DNA of 64,000 bases, taken from positions 124,001-188,000 of the forward strand of contig JBGAUE010000002.1 of assembly GCA_044228795.1 (NCBI GenBank), written 5' to 3'. Position numbers and translations under genes: made by a program. This DNA comes from M0108 sp044228795 (GTDB taxonomy: Bacteria; Pseudomonadota; Gammaproteobacteria; Chromatiales; Chromatiaceae). The notes beneath the pieces are model-generated. The model did no database searches. It was not told the origin of the DNA and saw nothing but the letters and a program-made list of their open reading frames with translations. This document shows, one piece after another, positions 53,283-61,885 of the stretch. Each line of letters opens with the position of its first letter. Positions within the stretch are counted from its first letter, which is position 1.

Positions 53283-55103
53283 ATGACCGCACCGAAGATT
53301 GCCTCTCCCATGCGCACCTGGATCTGGCTTCTGGCCATCCTTGTCGTTGGCCTAGGCGCGCTCCTGATCTGGTACCAACAGTATACCCATGAGCAAATTC
53401 AGGCCCATAAGGCGACGATCGGCGAGAAGAGCCAGGCCCTGGCGGCTGCCCAGACGGCGAACGCCAATCTCACGGACCAGGTCACCGCTCTCACTGGTGA
53501 CCTGGAAACCTCTACCAAGGGCCAGCAGGATCTCAAGGCCCAGATGCAGGCCAAGCAGAAGCAGCATGATGCCGCCCTCGCCAAGTTAGGCGACGAGGCC
53601 AAGGCGATCGAGGCCGACCTCCAACAACGCCTTCAAGGGGCTAACGACGAGATTGCCGCCCTCAAGGCCGATATCGAGAACCTCAACCAAGCCGCCACCG
53701 AGGCCGCCGCCAGTCACGAGGCACATGTCCAGCAAATTACCGAGGACCTCACGGAAGAGATCATCAAATTCCGGACCCTCCTGGTCGGCAGTGACCCCGA
53801 CAGGGCGGCCATGGCGGCGAATTGGGAGAAGCGTATCCTGGCCGCCAAATCGGAAATGCTCAAGGCGCACCAGGCCTTGGAAACCGAACAGAAAAACCTG
53901 ATCACCGTGGAGCACGCCCTGTCCCAGACTCGGCAACTCAACGATGAGCTCAAGCAAAGCCTGGCCCAGGCTGGCCAGCAGGCCGAGGCCACCCAAGCCG
54001 CACTGGATCAGGAACGCGAGGCCCTCGCCAAACTGCGTGATGAAGACGAGGGACTCAAGCAGAACCTGATCGAGGCTGGCCAGAAAACCGAGACTACCCA
54101 AGCCGCCTTGGATCTGGAACACGAGGCCCTCACCAAGCTGCGTGATGAAGACGAGGAACTCAAGCAGAAGCTGATCGAGGCTGGCCAGAAAACCGAGACT
54201 ACCCAAGCCGCCTTGGACCTGGAGCATGAGGCCCTCACCAAGCTGCGCCATGAGAACGAGAAACTCAAGCAGGGCCTGAGCGACGCTGGCCAGAAGATTG
54301 AGGCCACCGAGGCCGCCTTGCATCAGAAACACGAGGCCCTCACCAAGCTGCAGGGTGACCACCAGGGACTAAAACAGGAACTGAGTGAGGCTAGCCAGAA
54401 GATCGAGGCCGCCGAGGTTGCCTTGAATAAGGAGCGCGAGGCCCTCGCCAACCTGAGGGATGAGCACGCGGGCCTGCAGGGCAAGTTGCAGGACACCCAG
54501 GCGGCTCATGCCGATTCCCGATCCCAGCTTGAGAAGCTGACCCAGGCGGCAACCGCCAAGGAGGCCGCCCTGACCAAGGACCTGGCCGCGCGCAAGGAGG
54601 AAATCGCGACCTTGAATAAGGAACTGGATCGGCTTCGCCAGCAGGCCAAGTCCGATTTACTAGCTGCCCGCTCCCGGGGAGACCAAGCCCTCGATCATCT
54701 CAAGTCCTTGCATCAGCGCCTTGGCACTCTCAACGGCCGCGCCACCGACCAGGGTACCCTGCTGGACCTGAACGAGGACGATATCCGCTTCCAGGCCGGC
54801 CAGGCCCTACTTCCTAAGGGTGAAATCCCCAGGCTGGACCATATCGCCGCCGTTTTGGTTGAGTTTCCCGAACTTAAGGTCCGTGTCGAGGGCCACACCG
54901 ATAGCACCGGGCGCGATGAAACCAACCTGGCACTATCGCAGCAGCGTGCGGAGGCGGTGCTGGAGGCACTGGTCGCACGGGGCGTCGCTCCCGAACGCCT
55001 GACCGCCGCGGGCCTCGGCAAGGCCAAACCCATCGCCTCCAACGAGACCCAGGCCGGACGGAGCCAAAATCGCCGGGTCGAGGTTTACGTCATCGAGCCC
55101 TGA
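53283..55103 (+). CDS. OmpA-family protein with long coiled-coil repeats
   Basis: The 606-residue protein has one membrane helix near the N-terminus (about residues 13-33), a very long Ala/Glu/Lys/Gln-rich coiled coil (about 40-465) and an OmpA-like peptidoglycan-binding domain (about 490-606, with VRVEGHTDSTGRDETNLALSQQRAEAV and the Arg of NRRVEVYV). Five tandem repeats of 35 residues, five heptads each, lie at about 227-401. ATG 53283 is preceded by GGAGGAG, which decides the start over an ATG four codons earlier. It could span the periplasm and tie the inner membrane to peptidoglycan, like envelope tethers or secretion-system accessory proteins. Confidence 0.82.
   Translation: MTAPKIASPMRTWIWLLAILVVGLGALLIWYQQYTHEQIQAHKATIGEKSQALAAAQTANANLTDQVTALTGDLETSTKGQQDLKAQMQAKQKQHDAALAKLGDEAKAIEADLQQRLQGANDEIAALKADIENLNQAATEAAASHEAHVQQITEDLTEEIIKFRTLLVGSDPDRAAMAANWEKRILAAKSEMLKAHQALETEQKNLITVEHALSQTRQLNDELKQSLAQAGQQAEATQAALDQEREALAKLRDEDEGLKQNLIEAGQKTETTQAALDLEHEALTKLRDEDEELKQKLIEAGQKTETTQAALDLEHEALTKLRHENEKLKQGLSDAGQKIEATEAALHQKHEALTKLQGDHQGLKQELSEASQKIEAAEVALNKEREALANLRDEHAGLQGKLQDTQAAHADSRSQLEKLTQAATAKEAALTKDLAARKEEIATLNKELDRLRQQAKSDLLAARSRGDQALDHLKSLHQRLGTLNGRATDQGTLLDLNEDDIRFQAGQALLPKGEIPRLDHIAAVLVEFPELKVRVEGHTDSTGRDETNLALSQQRAEAVLEALVARGVAPERLTAAGLGKAKPIASNETQAGRSQNRRVEVYVIEP
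53961..54485 (+). repeat. Five 105-bp tandem repeats inside the OmpA-like gene
   Basis: The segments each encode 35 residues that begin L-(A/I/S)-(Q/E/D)-A-(G/S)-Q-(Q/K) and end near (L/D)KQ. Copies 2 and 3 are nearly identical; copies 1, 4 and 5 are more diverged. The unit equals five heptads, so gain or loss of a unit changes coiled-coil length without breaking its phase. Confidence 0.85.
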
Positions 55104-55210
55104 GTCACCTCCTCGATCCATTCCCTGAGCGATTCCCCACCGCGGCGGGACGACGACTCCGGTCATCGCCCCGTCGCGGCACCCGTCTGACCCTGGGAGG
55201 CAAAATTGCC

Positions 55211-56044
55211 ATGCGCGAGATACTGCTCCTCGACAATGGCTCGCGACGCCCCCAGTCCACCCTGGCCCTGCGGGACCTGGCCGCGCGCCTGGCGGAACGT
55301 CTCCTTGAACCCGTCCAGCCCGTCTCCCTGGCCCATTCCGACCTTATTAGCGCCAACCAACTCGTTGGGCAACCGGCCGTCACCCTGGAACCCTGGCTGA
55401 TTGACCGTCTGCACCGGGGTGTCCGGCGTTTTTTGATCATCCCCCTCTTTTTCGGCCCGAGCGGGGCCCTCACCGAGGCCATTCCAGCCCTGGCGGCCAG
55501 GCTCAGCGCGAACCTGGGCCCTCTGGATATTCGCCTGACCGCCCCACTCTGCCCCTTGCCCCAAGGCGAGCCACGCCTCACCGCCATCCTCCTGGAACGT
55601 ATTGCAACCGCTACCCGGGAGACCCAGCTCCAGCCTCGGCGCTTGATCCTGGTCGATCACGGCTCCCCCAGCCCCAAGGTCAACGCTGCCCGGCGCTGGC
55701 TGGCGGCGGACCTGCGCTCCCGTCTGGAGGCCGGCATTCAAGTCGAGGAGGCCGCCATGGAACGTCGCGCGGGCCCCCAATACGACTTCAACGGCGGACT
55801 CCTGCTGGAGGTCCTGCGCCGCCTGGCGCGCACGGACAGCCGAAGTCCGGTCTTCGTCGTCCCCCTGTTTCTGTTCGCCGGCCGTCATGCGGGTCCTGGC
55901 GGGGATCTGGACGAGATTGCCGCCACCGTCAGGGCCGAGTACCCGGATCTGCGTATCGCCCTGACGGGACTGGTGGGTGACCACCCTGACCTGCTCGACA
56001 TCCTGGCCTCCCGCTACCGGGAGACCTTGGAGGCTGGCGAGTGA
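55211..56044 (+). CDS. CbiX/sirohydrochlorin chelatase-like protein, two domains
   Basis: The 277-residue protein has two CbiX-type halves, with LLDNGSRRPQS at the N-terminus and LVDHGSPSPKVN at about 146-157. The first half has Asn where metal-chelating family members have His in the GHGS motif, so that active site looks altered; the second keeps DHGS. The family inserts Co2+ or Ni2+ or Fe2+ into sirohydrochlorin. No cobalamin or siroheme gene lies nearby. GGAGG precedes ATG 55211, and the stop overlaps the hrpB start (GTGA), so the two are translationally coupled. Confidence 0.75.
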   Translation: MREILLLDNGSRRPQSTLALRDLAARLAERLLEPVQPVSLAHSDLISANQLVGQPAVTLEPWLIDRLHRGVRRFLIIPLFFGPSGALTEAIPALAARLSANLGPLDIRLTAPLCPLPQGEPRLTAILLERIATATRETQLQPRRLILVDHGSPSPKVNAARRWLAADLRSRLEAGIQVEEAAMERRAGPQYDFNGGLLLEVLRRLARTDSRSPVFVVPLFLFAGRHAGPGGDLDEIAATVRAEYPDLRIALTGLVGDHPDLLDILASRYRETLEAGE

Positions 56045-58563
56045 CCCCAGGTACGGCGGGACCTCTACCCATCGCCCGGGTCATGGATGATCTCATCGCC
56101 GCTTTGAGGAGGGGTCATGCCCTGCTCCAGGCCCCCACGGGCTCGGGCAAATCCACCCGCGTCCCCCTGGCCCTGCTCGACCAGGACTGGCTGGCGGGCC
56201 AACGCATCCTCATGCTGGAACCGCGCCGCCCCGCCGCCCGTCTCACCGCCGCGCACATGGCGGCCTTGCTCGGCGAGGACCTGGGCGAGACGGTGGGCTA
56301 TCAGGTCCGCTTTGAGCGCCGAATTGGGCCGCACACCCGCATCGAGGTACTGACCGAGGGGATCCTGACCCGCCGCCTCCAGTCGGACCCAGCCCTGGAG
56401 GGCGTAGGTATCGTCCTCTTCGACGAACTCCACGAGATGAATTTGCCAGCGGCGCTGGGATTGGCCCTGACCCTGGACGTAGTCGCCAACCTGCGCCCGG
56501 ACCTGCGCATCCTGGCTATGTCGGCCACCCTGGACGCCGGACCCCTAGCGGCCTTGCTGGGGGGCGCCCCCCTGATCCAGGCCAGCGGCCGGCCCTATCC
56601 GGTCGAGATCCGCTACGCGGAACGGGACCCAGGACGCGATTGGCTACCGGCCCTCGTCGCCACCATTCGCCAGGGCTTGGCCTGTCATGAGGGTGACCTT
56701 CTGGTCTTCTTGCCCGGCGCCGGGGAGATCGAACGTGTCCGGGAACGGCTCGCTGGCCTGGGTGAGCAGGGCGTCGAGATCCTGCCCCTGCATGGCGCCC
56801 TGCCCGTTCTTGAACAGGATCGGGTGCTGAGGGGGCCCGGAGCCGGCCGGCGGCGCCTGGTGTTGGCCACGGACCTGGCCGAGACCAGCCTCACCATCCC
56901 CGGTATTGGCGTGGTGGTGGATACGGGCCTGACCCGCAAGCCGCGTTTTGAACCGGGATCGGGTTTGACCCGACTGGTGACGGAGGCCATCCCCCTCGCC
57001 TCGGCGGATCAGCGCGCCGGGCGCGCCGGGCGGCTCGGCCCCGGCATCTGTTTCCGGCTCTGGACCCGGGCCCAGGAGGCCGGCCGCCCCGAACATCGTA
57101 CCCCCGAGATCCTGCAGTCCGATCTGGCCCCCCTGGCCCTGGAACTGGCCCTCTGGGGGGTGCGCGATCCGGCGGAACTCCAGTGGCTCCAGGCCCCGCC
57201 GCGCCCGGCCTGGGAGCAGGCGATAGCCCTGCTCGTCCGTCTGGGTGCGCTGGACCCGGGTGGCCACATCACCCGGCTTGGCCGCGCCATGGCGGGACTG
57301 CCTGTCCATCCGCGCCTGGCCGCCCTGTTGCTGGGGTCGCCACCTGACCTGGCCGGGGAGGCCGCGGATCTCTGCGCCCTCCTCTCGGAACGCGACCCCT
57401 GGATTCGCCGGCCCGGGGAGCCCGGATCGGCGGACCTGGGGCTACGCCTGCTCGCCCTGCAAGCCTTCCGCGACCGCCAGGGACCTGGCGACATGGACGG
57501 GCGGCGGCTGGCCACCATTGACCGCGCGGCCGCGCAACTGCACCGTCTGGTCAAGGGATCGAAGGGACATGAACAGCGAGCGATTGCCACCAGCGGCGGC
57601 CTGCTCGCCTTGGCCTATCCGGACCGGATCGCCCAACGACGTCTTGAGCGGGAGCGCCGCTACCTCCTGGCCCAGGGTTCCGGCGTCGCGCTGCCGCCGG
57701 GCGATCCCCTCGCCAGTCACCCCTATCTGGTGGCCGCTGGCCTGGATGCCACTGGGCGCGACGGCCGCATTCAACTCGCCCTGCCCATCAGCGAGGCGGA
57801 GATCCAGGCCCTGTTCGCGGATCAGATCCAACGCGAACGGGTCTTGACCTGGGACCCTAGCCGCGAGGCCGCGAGCGCCCAGGAGGTTACGAGACTCGGC
57901 GCCATCACCCTGATCGCCCAGCCGGTACCCATCCTGACCTCGGATCCGGTCACGGACCTGTTGCTGGCGCGCATCCGGCGCGACCTTGGCCAGACCCTGA
58001 ACTGGAGCGATGCCGCCCGCCAGTTCCAGGCCCGCGTCGTCCTGATGCGCGCCCTGGAACCCGATGCCAACTGGCCGGACCTCACGTCCGCCCAATTAGA
58101 GCAAAGCCTGGAAACCTGGCTCGGACCCTGGCTGACCGGCAAGACTCGCCTCGAGGAGGTGCAGGCCCTCGACCTGGCCGCCACCCTCGCCACCCAACTC
58201 GACTGGGAGCAACGCCAGCGCCTGGACCTGGAGGCCCCGGCCAGCCTCGTCACCCCTGCGGGCGCCCGCCGCCCCATCGATTACCTGGCTGGCGACATAC
58301 CCATCCTCCCCGTGCCCCTGCAAGAAATGCTTGGGGCTCGGGAAACACCGAGCATTGCCCATGGCCGGGTCCCCCTGCTGTTACAGTTGCTCAGTCCCGC
58401 GCGTCGGCCCCTCCAGCTCACCCGAGACCTCCCGGGCTTCTGGGCCGGCAGCTACGTCCAGGTGCGTAAGGAAATGCGTGGCCGCTACCCCAAGCACCAT
58501 TGGCCCGAGGACCCCGCCAACGCGGCGCCCATGGCGCGGAGTATCAAATCCAGCAGGGTGTGA
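56041..58563 (+). CDS. hrpB: HrpB-type ATP-dependent RNA helicase
   Basis: The 840-residue protein is a DEAH-type helicase of the HrpB family. Seen are Walker A APTGSGKSTRVP (motif I), DELHEM (motif II), SATLDAG (motif III), DQRAGRAGRLGPGICFRLW (motif VI) and the C-terminal HrpB domain ending with PKHHWPEDPANA. The start is GTG 56041, overlapping the cbiX-like stop. A GC hairpin (58574-58597) without a T-run follows the stop and may be its terminator. It acts on RNA; its exact cellular role is not settled. Confidence 0.93.
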   Translation: MTPGTAGPLPIARVMDDLIAALRRGHALLQAPTGSGKSTRVPLALLDQDWLAGQRILMLEPRRPAARLTAAHMAALLGEDLGETVGYQVRFERRIGPHTRIEVLTEGILTRRLQSDPALEGVGIVLFDELHEMNLPAALGLALTLDVVANLRPDLRILAMSATLDAGPLAALLGGAPLIQASGRPYPVEIRYAERDPGRDWLPALVATIRQGLACHEGDLLVFLPGAGEIERVRERLAGLGEQGVEILPLHGALPVLEQDRVLRGPGAGRRRLVLATDLAETSLTIPGIGVVVDTGLTRKPRFEPGSGLTRLVTEAIPLASADQRAGRAGRLGPGICFRLWTRAQEAGRPEHRTPEILQSDLAPLALELALWGVRDPAELQWLQAPPRPAWEQAIALLVRLGALDPGGHITRLGRAMAGLPVHPRLAALLLGSPPDLAGEAADLCALLSERDPWIRRPGEPGSADLGLRLLALQAFRDRQGPGDMDGRRLATIDRAAAQLHRLVKGSKGHEQRAIATSGGLLALAYPDRIAQRRLERERRYLLAQGSGVALPPGDPLASHPYLVAAGLDATGRDGRIQLALPISEAEIQALFADQIQRERVLTWDPSREAASAQEVTRLGAITLIAQPVPILTSDPVTDLLLARIRRDLGQTLNWSDAARQFQARVVLMRALEPDANWPDLTSAQLEQSLETWLGPWLTGKTRLEEVQALDLAATLATQLDWEQRQRLDLEAPASLVTPAGARRPIDYLAGDIPILPVPLQEMLGARETPSIAHGRVPLLLQLLSPARRPLQLTRDLPGFWAGSYVQVRKEMRGRYPKHHWPEDPANAAPMARSIKSSRV

Positions 58564-58653
58564 CAGGTGTGACCGCCCAGACACACAGGCCTGGGCGCGG
58601 GGGATTAACCCGCAAAGGACCCGCGATAGAAACAGCCATGCTCCCAATCCCCT

Positions 58654-58989
58654 CTACCAGGGCTTGTACTGCAGTCCCGGCAGGTTATCGCGATCGAAGA
58701 TGGCGGGCAGGGTCTCAACCAATTGCACCAACTCATCCAGATTCATGTAGCAGCCCCAGGAGGCCTTGGCGGCTTCCATGGGGATTTCGACCCAAAAACG
58801 CGCCAACTTTGGCTCGCAGAGGATCTGCAGAATATTATCCTGGGCATCGATGAGACCCAGATAGTCGTCACCACCATGGAAGCGTCCCAGCAGTTGGCGG
58901 TGGATATCGCGGGCGCTCATCTCGACGGCGTTGATTGAGGAAATGGCATCGCCAGAACGTTCAAAGTAGTAAAAGACTCTGTAATGCAT
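58654..58989 (-). CDS. Conserved small protein of unknown function
   Basis: I do not recognise this 111-residue protein by name. It is mixed alpha/beta with no signal or membrane segment: VFYYFERSGDAISSINAVEM, FHGGDDYLGLIDAQDNILQIL and FWVEIPMEAAKASWGCYM. The strongly aromatic, compact sequence and clean start suggest a real folded protein. It is convergent with hrpB and divergent from aat. Confidence 0.65.
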   Translation of the reverse strand: MHYRVFYYFERSGDAISSINAVEMSARDIHRQLLGRFHGGDDYLGLIDAQDNILQILCEPKLARFWVEIPMEAAKASWGCYMNLDELVQLVETLPAIFDRDNLPGLQYKPW

Positions 58990-59240
58990 GGCTGATTTAC
59001 CTCACTCCCCGCGCAACGACCTGGAAGGCTGGCAAAGATGGAGAAGGGCTCGACCAGGGCCGGCCTGGCCCCGTGCTACTATTTGCATTTTCCGCTCCGG
59101 TCAAGCCGGTATGGGTAGGAACAATCCTCTCTTTTACTCTATGCGGACCGTCACGGGCAAATTTTTCCTTAATCACCTCAAGTTTTTGATCCCGCGCCAG
59201 CGGCCGGAGCTAAGCGGGGCCGGCACAGGGACCCTGACCC

Positions 59241-60002
59241 ATGCTGCATCTTCTTGACCCGCGCGATCCGACCGCGCCTTTTCCCGATGTCTCCCTGGCG
59301 GAGCGTGAGCCCGATGGCCTGCTCGCCATTGGCGGCGACCTGGACCCCCGGCGCTTGCTCAACGCCTACCGCCAGGGCATTTTCCCCTGGTTCAACGCGG
59401 GCGATCCCATTCTCTGGTGGAGCCCGGACCCCCGAACCGTACTGCTACCGAGCCAGGTCCACATCTCCCGCAGTCTGGCCAAAACACTGCGCCGGGGACA
59501 GCTGCGGATCACCCTGGATCAGGCCTTTCATGAGGTCATTGGCGCCTGTGCCGGTCTCCGTCAAGGCAAGGGCACCTGGTTGGTACCCAGGATGATTCAC
59601 GCCTATCAGCGGCTCCATCGCGCTGGCTGGGCTCACTCGGTGGAGGTCTGGCGAGATGGCGACCTGGTGGGTGGCCTTTACGGCGTCAGCCTTGGTCGCA
59701 TGTTTTTCGGAGAATCCATGTTCAGCCTCGTCAGCGATGCCTCCAAAGTGGCCCTGGTCCACCTGTGCCGGTCCCTGGAAGAACGGGGGTTTGGTCTCAT
59801 CGACTGCCAGATGGCGACTGATCACCTGCTGAGCCTGGGGGCGTTTCAGATCCCACGCGTCGAGTTCACCGCCACCCTTGATCGCTTATGCGCCGATCCC
59901 GGTACTCCCGGGCTCTGGAACTCTATGGACGCGGACAGGGAGGAAGCTGATTCCTCAGGGCCCGTCCCCACCTTTTCATCCCAGGTGGGGGCGGAGTCAT
60001 GA
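59241..60002 (+). CDS. aat: Leucyl/phenylalanyl-tRNA-protein transferase
   Basis: The 253-residue enzyme adds Leu or Phe to proteins with N-terminal Arg or Lys, tagging them for ClpS-ClpAP degradation. Family blocks include GLLAIGGDLDPRRLLNAYRQ and GIFPWFN, ILWWSPDPRTVL, GGLYGVSLGRMFFGESMFS and DCQMATDHLLSLGA. Length fits the family. Its stop overlaps the next gene's start by four bases (ATGA). Confidence 0.96.
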   Translation: MLHLLDPRDPTAPFPDVSLAEREPDGLLAIGGDLDPRRLLNAYRQGIFPWFNAGDPILWWSPDPRTVLLPSQVHISRSLAKTLRRGQLRITLDQAFHEVIGACAGLRQGKGTWLVPRMIHAYQRLHRAGWAHSVEVWRDGDLVGGLYGVSLGRMFFGESMFSLVSDASKVALVHLCRSLEERGFGLIDCQMATDHLLSLGAFQIPRVEFTATLDRLCADPGTPGLWNSMDADREEADSSGPVPTFSSQVGAES

Positions 60003-60790
60003 CCAACCTCGGCTTCCAGCAGCGTCTAACCCTCTTCCTGACGGGGAGCCGCCCTTGCGCCTATTTGCCGGAACGGGAGGAGCGCGTCCTCTTTGTCGAT
60101 CCCAGGGTTCCCATGAACGGTCCTCTTTACGACTCCCTGTTGTGGAAGGGTTTCCGACGCGCTGGACGCTTCGTCTATCGCCCCGCCTGCGGCCCCTGTC
60201 AGAGTTGCGTGCCCGTGCGCCTGGAGGTCAACCATGTCGTCCTCAACCGGTCCCAACGCCGCAATCACAGCCAAAACAGTGACCTGATACTGAGCGACCA
60301 CCCCGCCGAGTTCGCGCCCGAGCATTTCGCCCTCTATGCCACCTATATCCGCCATCGCCACCCGGACGGTGGCATGGCGGACCAGTTGACCCCTGAGAGC
60401 TACCAGGATTACCTGATCCAACCCTGGGGCGGTGAAACCCGCCTGCTGGAATTTCGCCTCGGGGAGCGCCTGATAGCCTTGGCTGTTACCGACCGGCTCC
60501 CAAACGCCCTGTCAGCTGTCTATACCGTCTTCGACCCCGCTGTCGCCACCCGCGCCCCAGGCGCTTATGCGATTTTGAGTCAGATTGCACTCGCCCGTCG
60601 CCTGGGGCTCCAGTACCTCTACTTGGGATATTGGATCCAGGACTGTCGGAAAATGGCCTACAAGGACAGGTACCGGCCCATCCAGGCCCTGATCGGGGAA
60701 CGGTGGCAAGCATTCGAACGGGGGCAACCCATCAATGAGAAGGATTGGCAAGGCGTCATATTCCCAGAGCCCGTCAATCTGCGCCTATAG
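59999..60790 (+). CDS. bpt: Aspartate/glutamate leucyltransferase
   Basis: The 263-residue Bpt enzyme adds Leu to proteins beginning with Asp or Glu, another N-end-rule step. It shows the Cys-rich N-terminal motif (YRPACGPCQSCVPVRL) and the GNAT-like C-terminal half with YLYLGYWIQDCRKMAYKDRY. The ATGA overlap with aat makes the two transferases one transcription and translation unit. Confidence 0.95.
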   Translation: MTNLGFQQRLTLFLTGSRPCAYLPEREERVLFVDPRVPMNGPLYDSLLWKGFRRAGRFVYRPACGPCQSCVPVRLEVNHVVLNRSQRRNHSQNSDLILSDHPAEFAPEHFALYATYIRHRHPDGGMADQLTPESYQDYLIQPWGGETRLLEFRLGERLIALAVTDRLPNALSAVYTVFDPAVATRAPGAYAILSQIALARRLGLQYLYLGYWIQDCRKMAYKDRYRPIQALIGERWQAFERGQPINEKDWQGVIFPEPVNLRL

Positions 60791-60919
60791 GGGAAGGCTT
60801 GATGGGGGTATCGACAACCGGAAGGCTGTCGCCAAGCCTACAGAGAGAGGTTTTCGGCGTCCCCCGCCTGCCGCCACCCGGACCGGGAAACCGAATTATC
60901 ATAGGTTGGGTTTAAACGC

Positions 60920-61885
60920 CTAGGCCGGCCCCAACAAACGGGTGGTAACCCCCACTGTCAGCCTATGATGGCCACCCCCGCGAATCACACCACTCAGCGG
61001 CGCGACATCCCCAAAATCCCGGCCAACCGCCAGGCGGACATGGCCGCTCGCGGGCACCAGGTCATTGGTCGGATCCAGGTCCAGCCAACCATCGGCAGGC
61101 ACGCCGGGAGTACCCGGCGCATAAACCTGAACCCAGGCATGCGAAGCGTCGGCCCCGACGAACAGGGGACCATCCCCGGAACTGGTGCGCAGGTAGCCAC
61201 TGACATAGCGAGCTGGCAGCCGCAACATGCGTAAGGAACCCACCATCAGGTGCGCAAAGTCCTGGCACACGCCCCGGCGCTGGGTAAAGGCCTCTTCCAA
61301 GGGCGTGTCAATTTCCGTGCTGCGGGCTTCGTAACGAAAATCGGCATGGATACGATGCATCAAGTCAAGCGCGGCCGCCGCCACTGGCCGGCCGCTGGGA
61401 AAGGAAGGAAGTGCATACTCCCGTAGCGCCTCCAGCCTCGGCACATAGGGAGAGGGTTGCACGAACTCCACCGCCGGATCAAAGGGGGCGCGCGCGACGT
61501 ACAGCAGCCGATCGCGCACCCTCTTCCAATTGGGCGCGGCCTCGGGATCCAGCGACGTGAAGCGTGGCGACACCCTCAGTCGCGCATGGGCTCGCACCCT
61601 TAATTCCCGGTGTGGTTGCAGGATCGTCAGGTGATTACAGGCGTTACCGAACACGTCAGTGCCATCGCGACGCTGAGCAGGAGCGGGTTCCACCTCCAAT
61701 GCGTAGTTAATCAGCACTTGGTAGGCATCGGTCAGCGGCCGCAGGTAGGCAAGGTGATGCGCGAAAGAGACCGGCGTATCGTACTCATAGCAAGTCTCAT
61801 GCAAGACCTCCAACTCCAGGGTGCCCGGGTCAGGCCCGGCTGGCCGAGCACCGCTGATATCGGGCATGGGATCTATTTGGCTCAT
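60920..61885 (-). CDS. Bacterial transglutaminase-like protein
   Basis: The 321-residue protein has a beta-rich N-terminal domain (LEVLHETCYEYDTPVSFAHH) and a transglutaminase-core domain with the Cys in RRGVCQDFAHLMVG, the His in DASHAWVQVYAPG and the Asp in DLDPTND. It lacks a signal peptide. Its start overlaps the stop of the ATP-grasp/alpha-E gene by four bases. This pairing is widespread and is linked to an uncharacterised peptide- or amide-bond pathway. Confidence 0.88.
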   Translation of the reverse strand: MSQIDPMPDISGARPAGPDPGTLELEVLHETCYEYDTPVSFAHHLAYLRPLTDAYQVLINYALEVEPAPAQRRDGTDVFGNACNHLTILQPHRELRVRAHARLRVSPRFTSLDPEAAPNWKRVRDRLLYVARAPFDPAVEFVQPSPYVPRLEALREYALPSFPSGRPVAAAALDLMHRIHADFRYEARSTEIDTPLEEAFTQRRGVCQDFAHLMVGSLRMLRLPARYVSGYLRTSSGDGPLFVGADASHAWVQVYAPGTPGVPADGWLDLDPTNDLVPASGHVRLAVGRDFGDVAPLSGVIRGGGHHRLTVGVTTRLLGPA

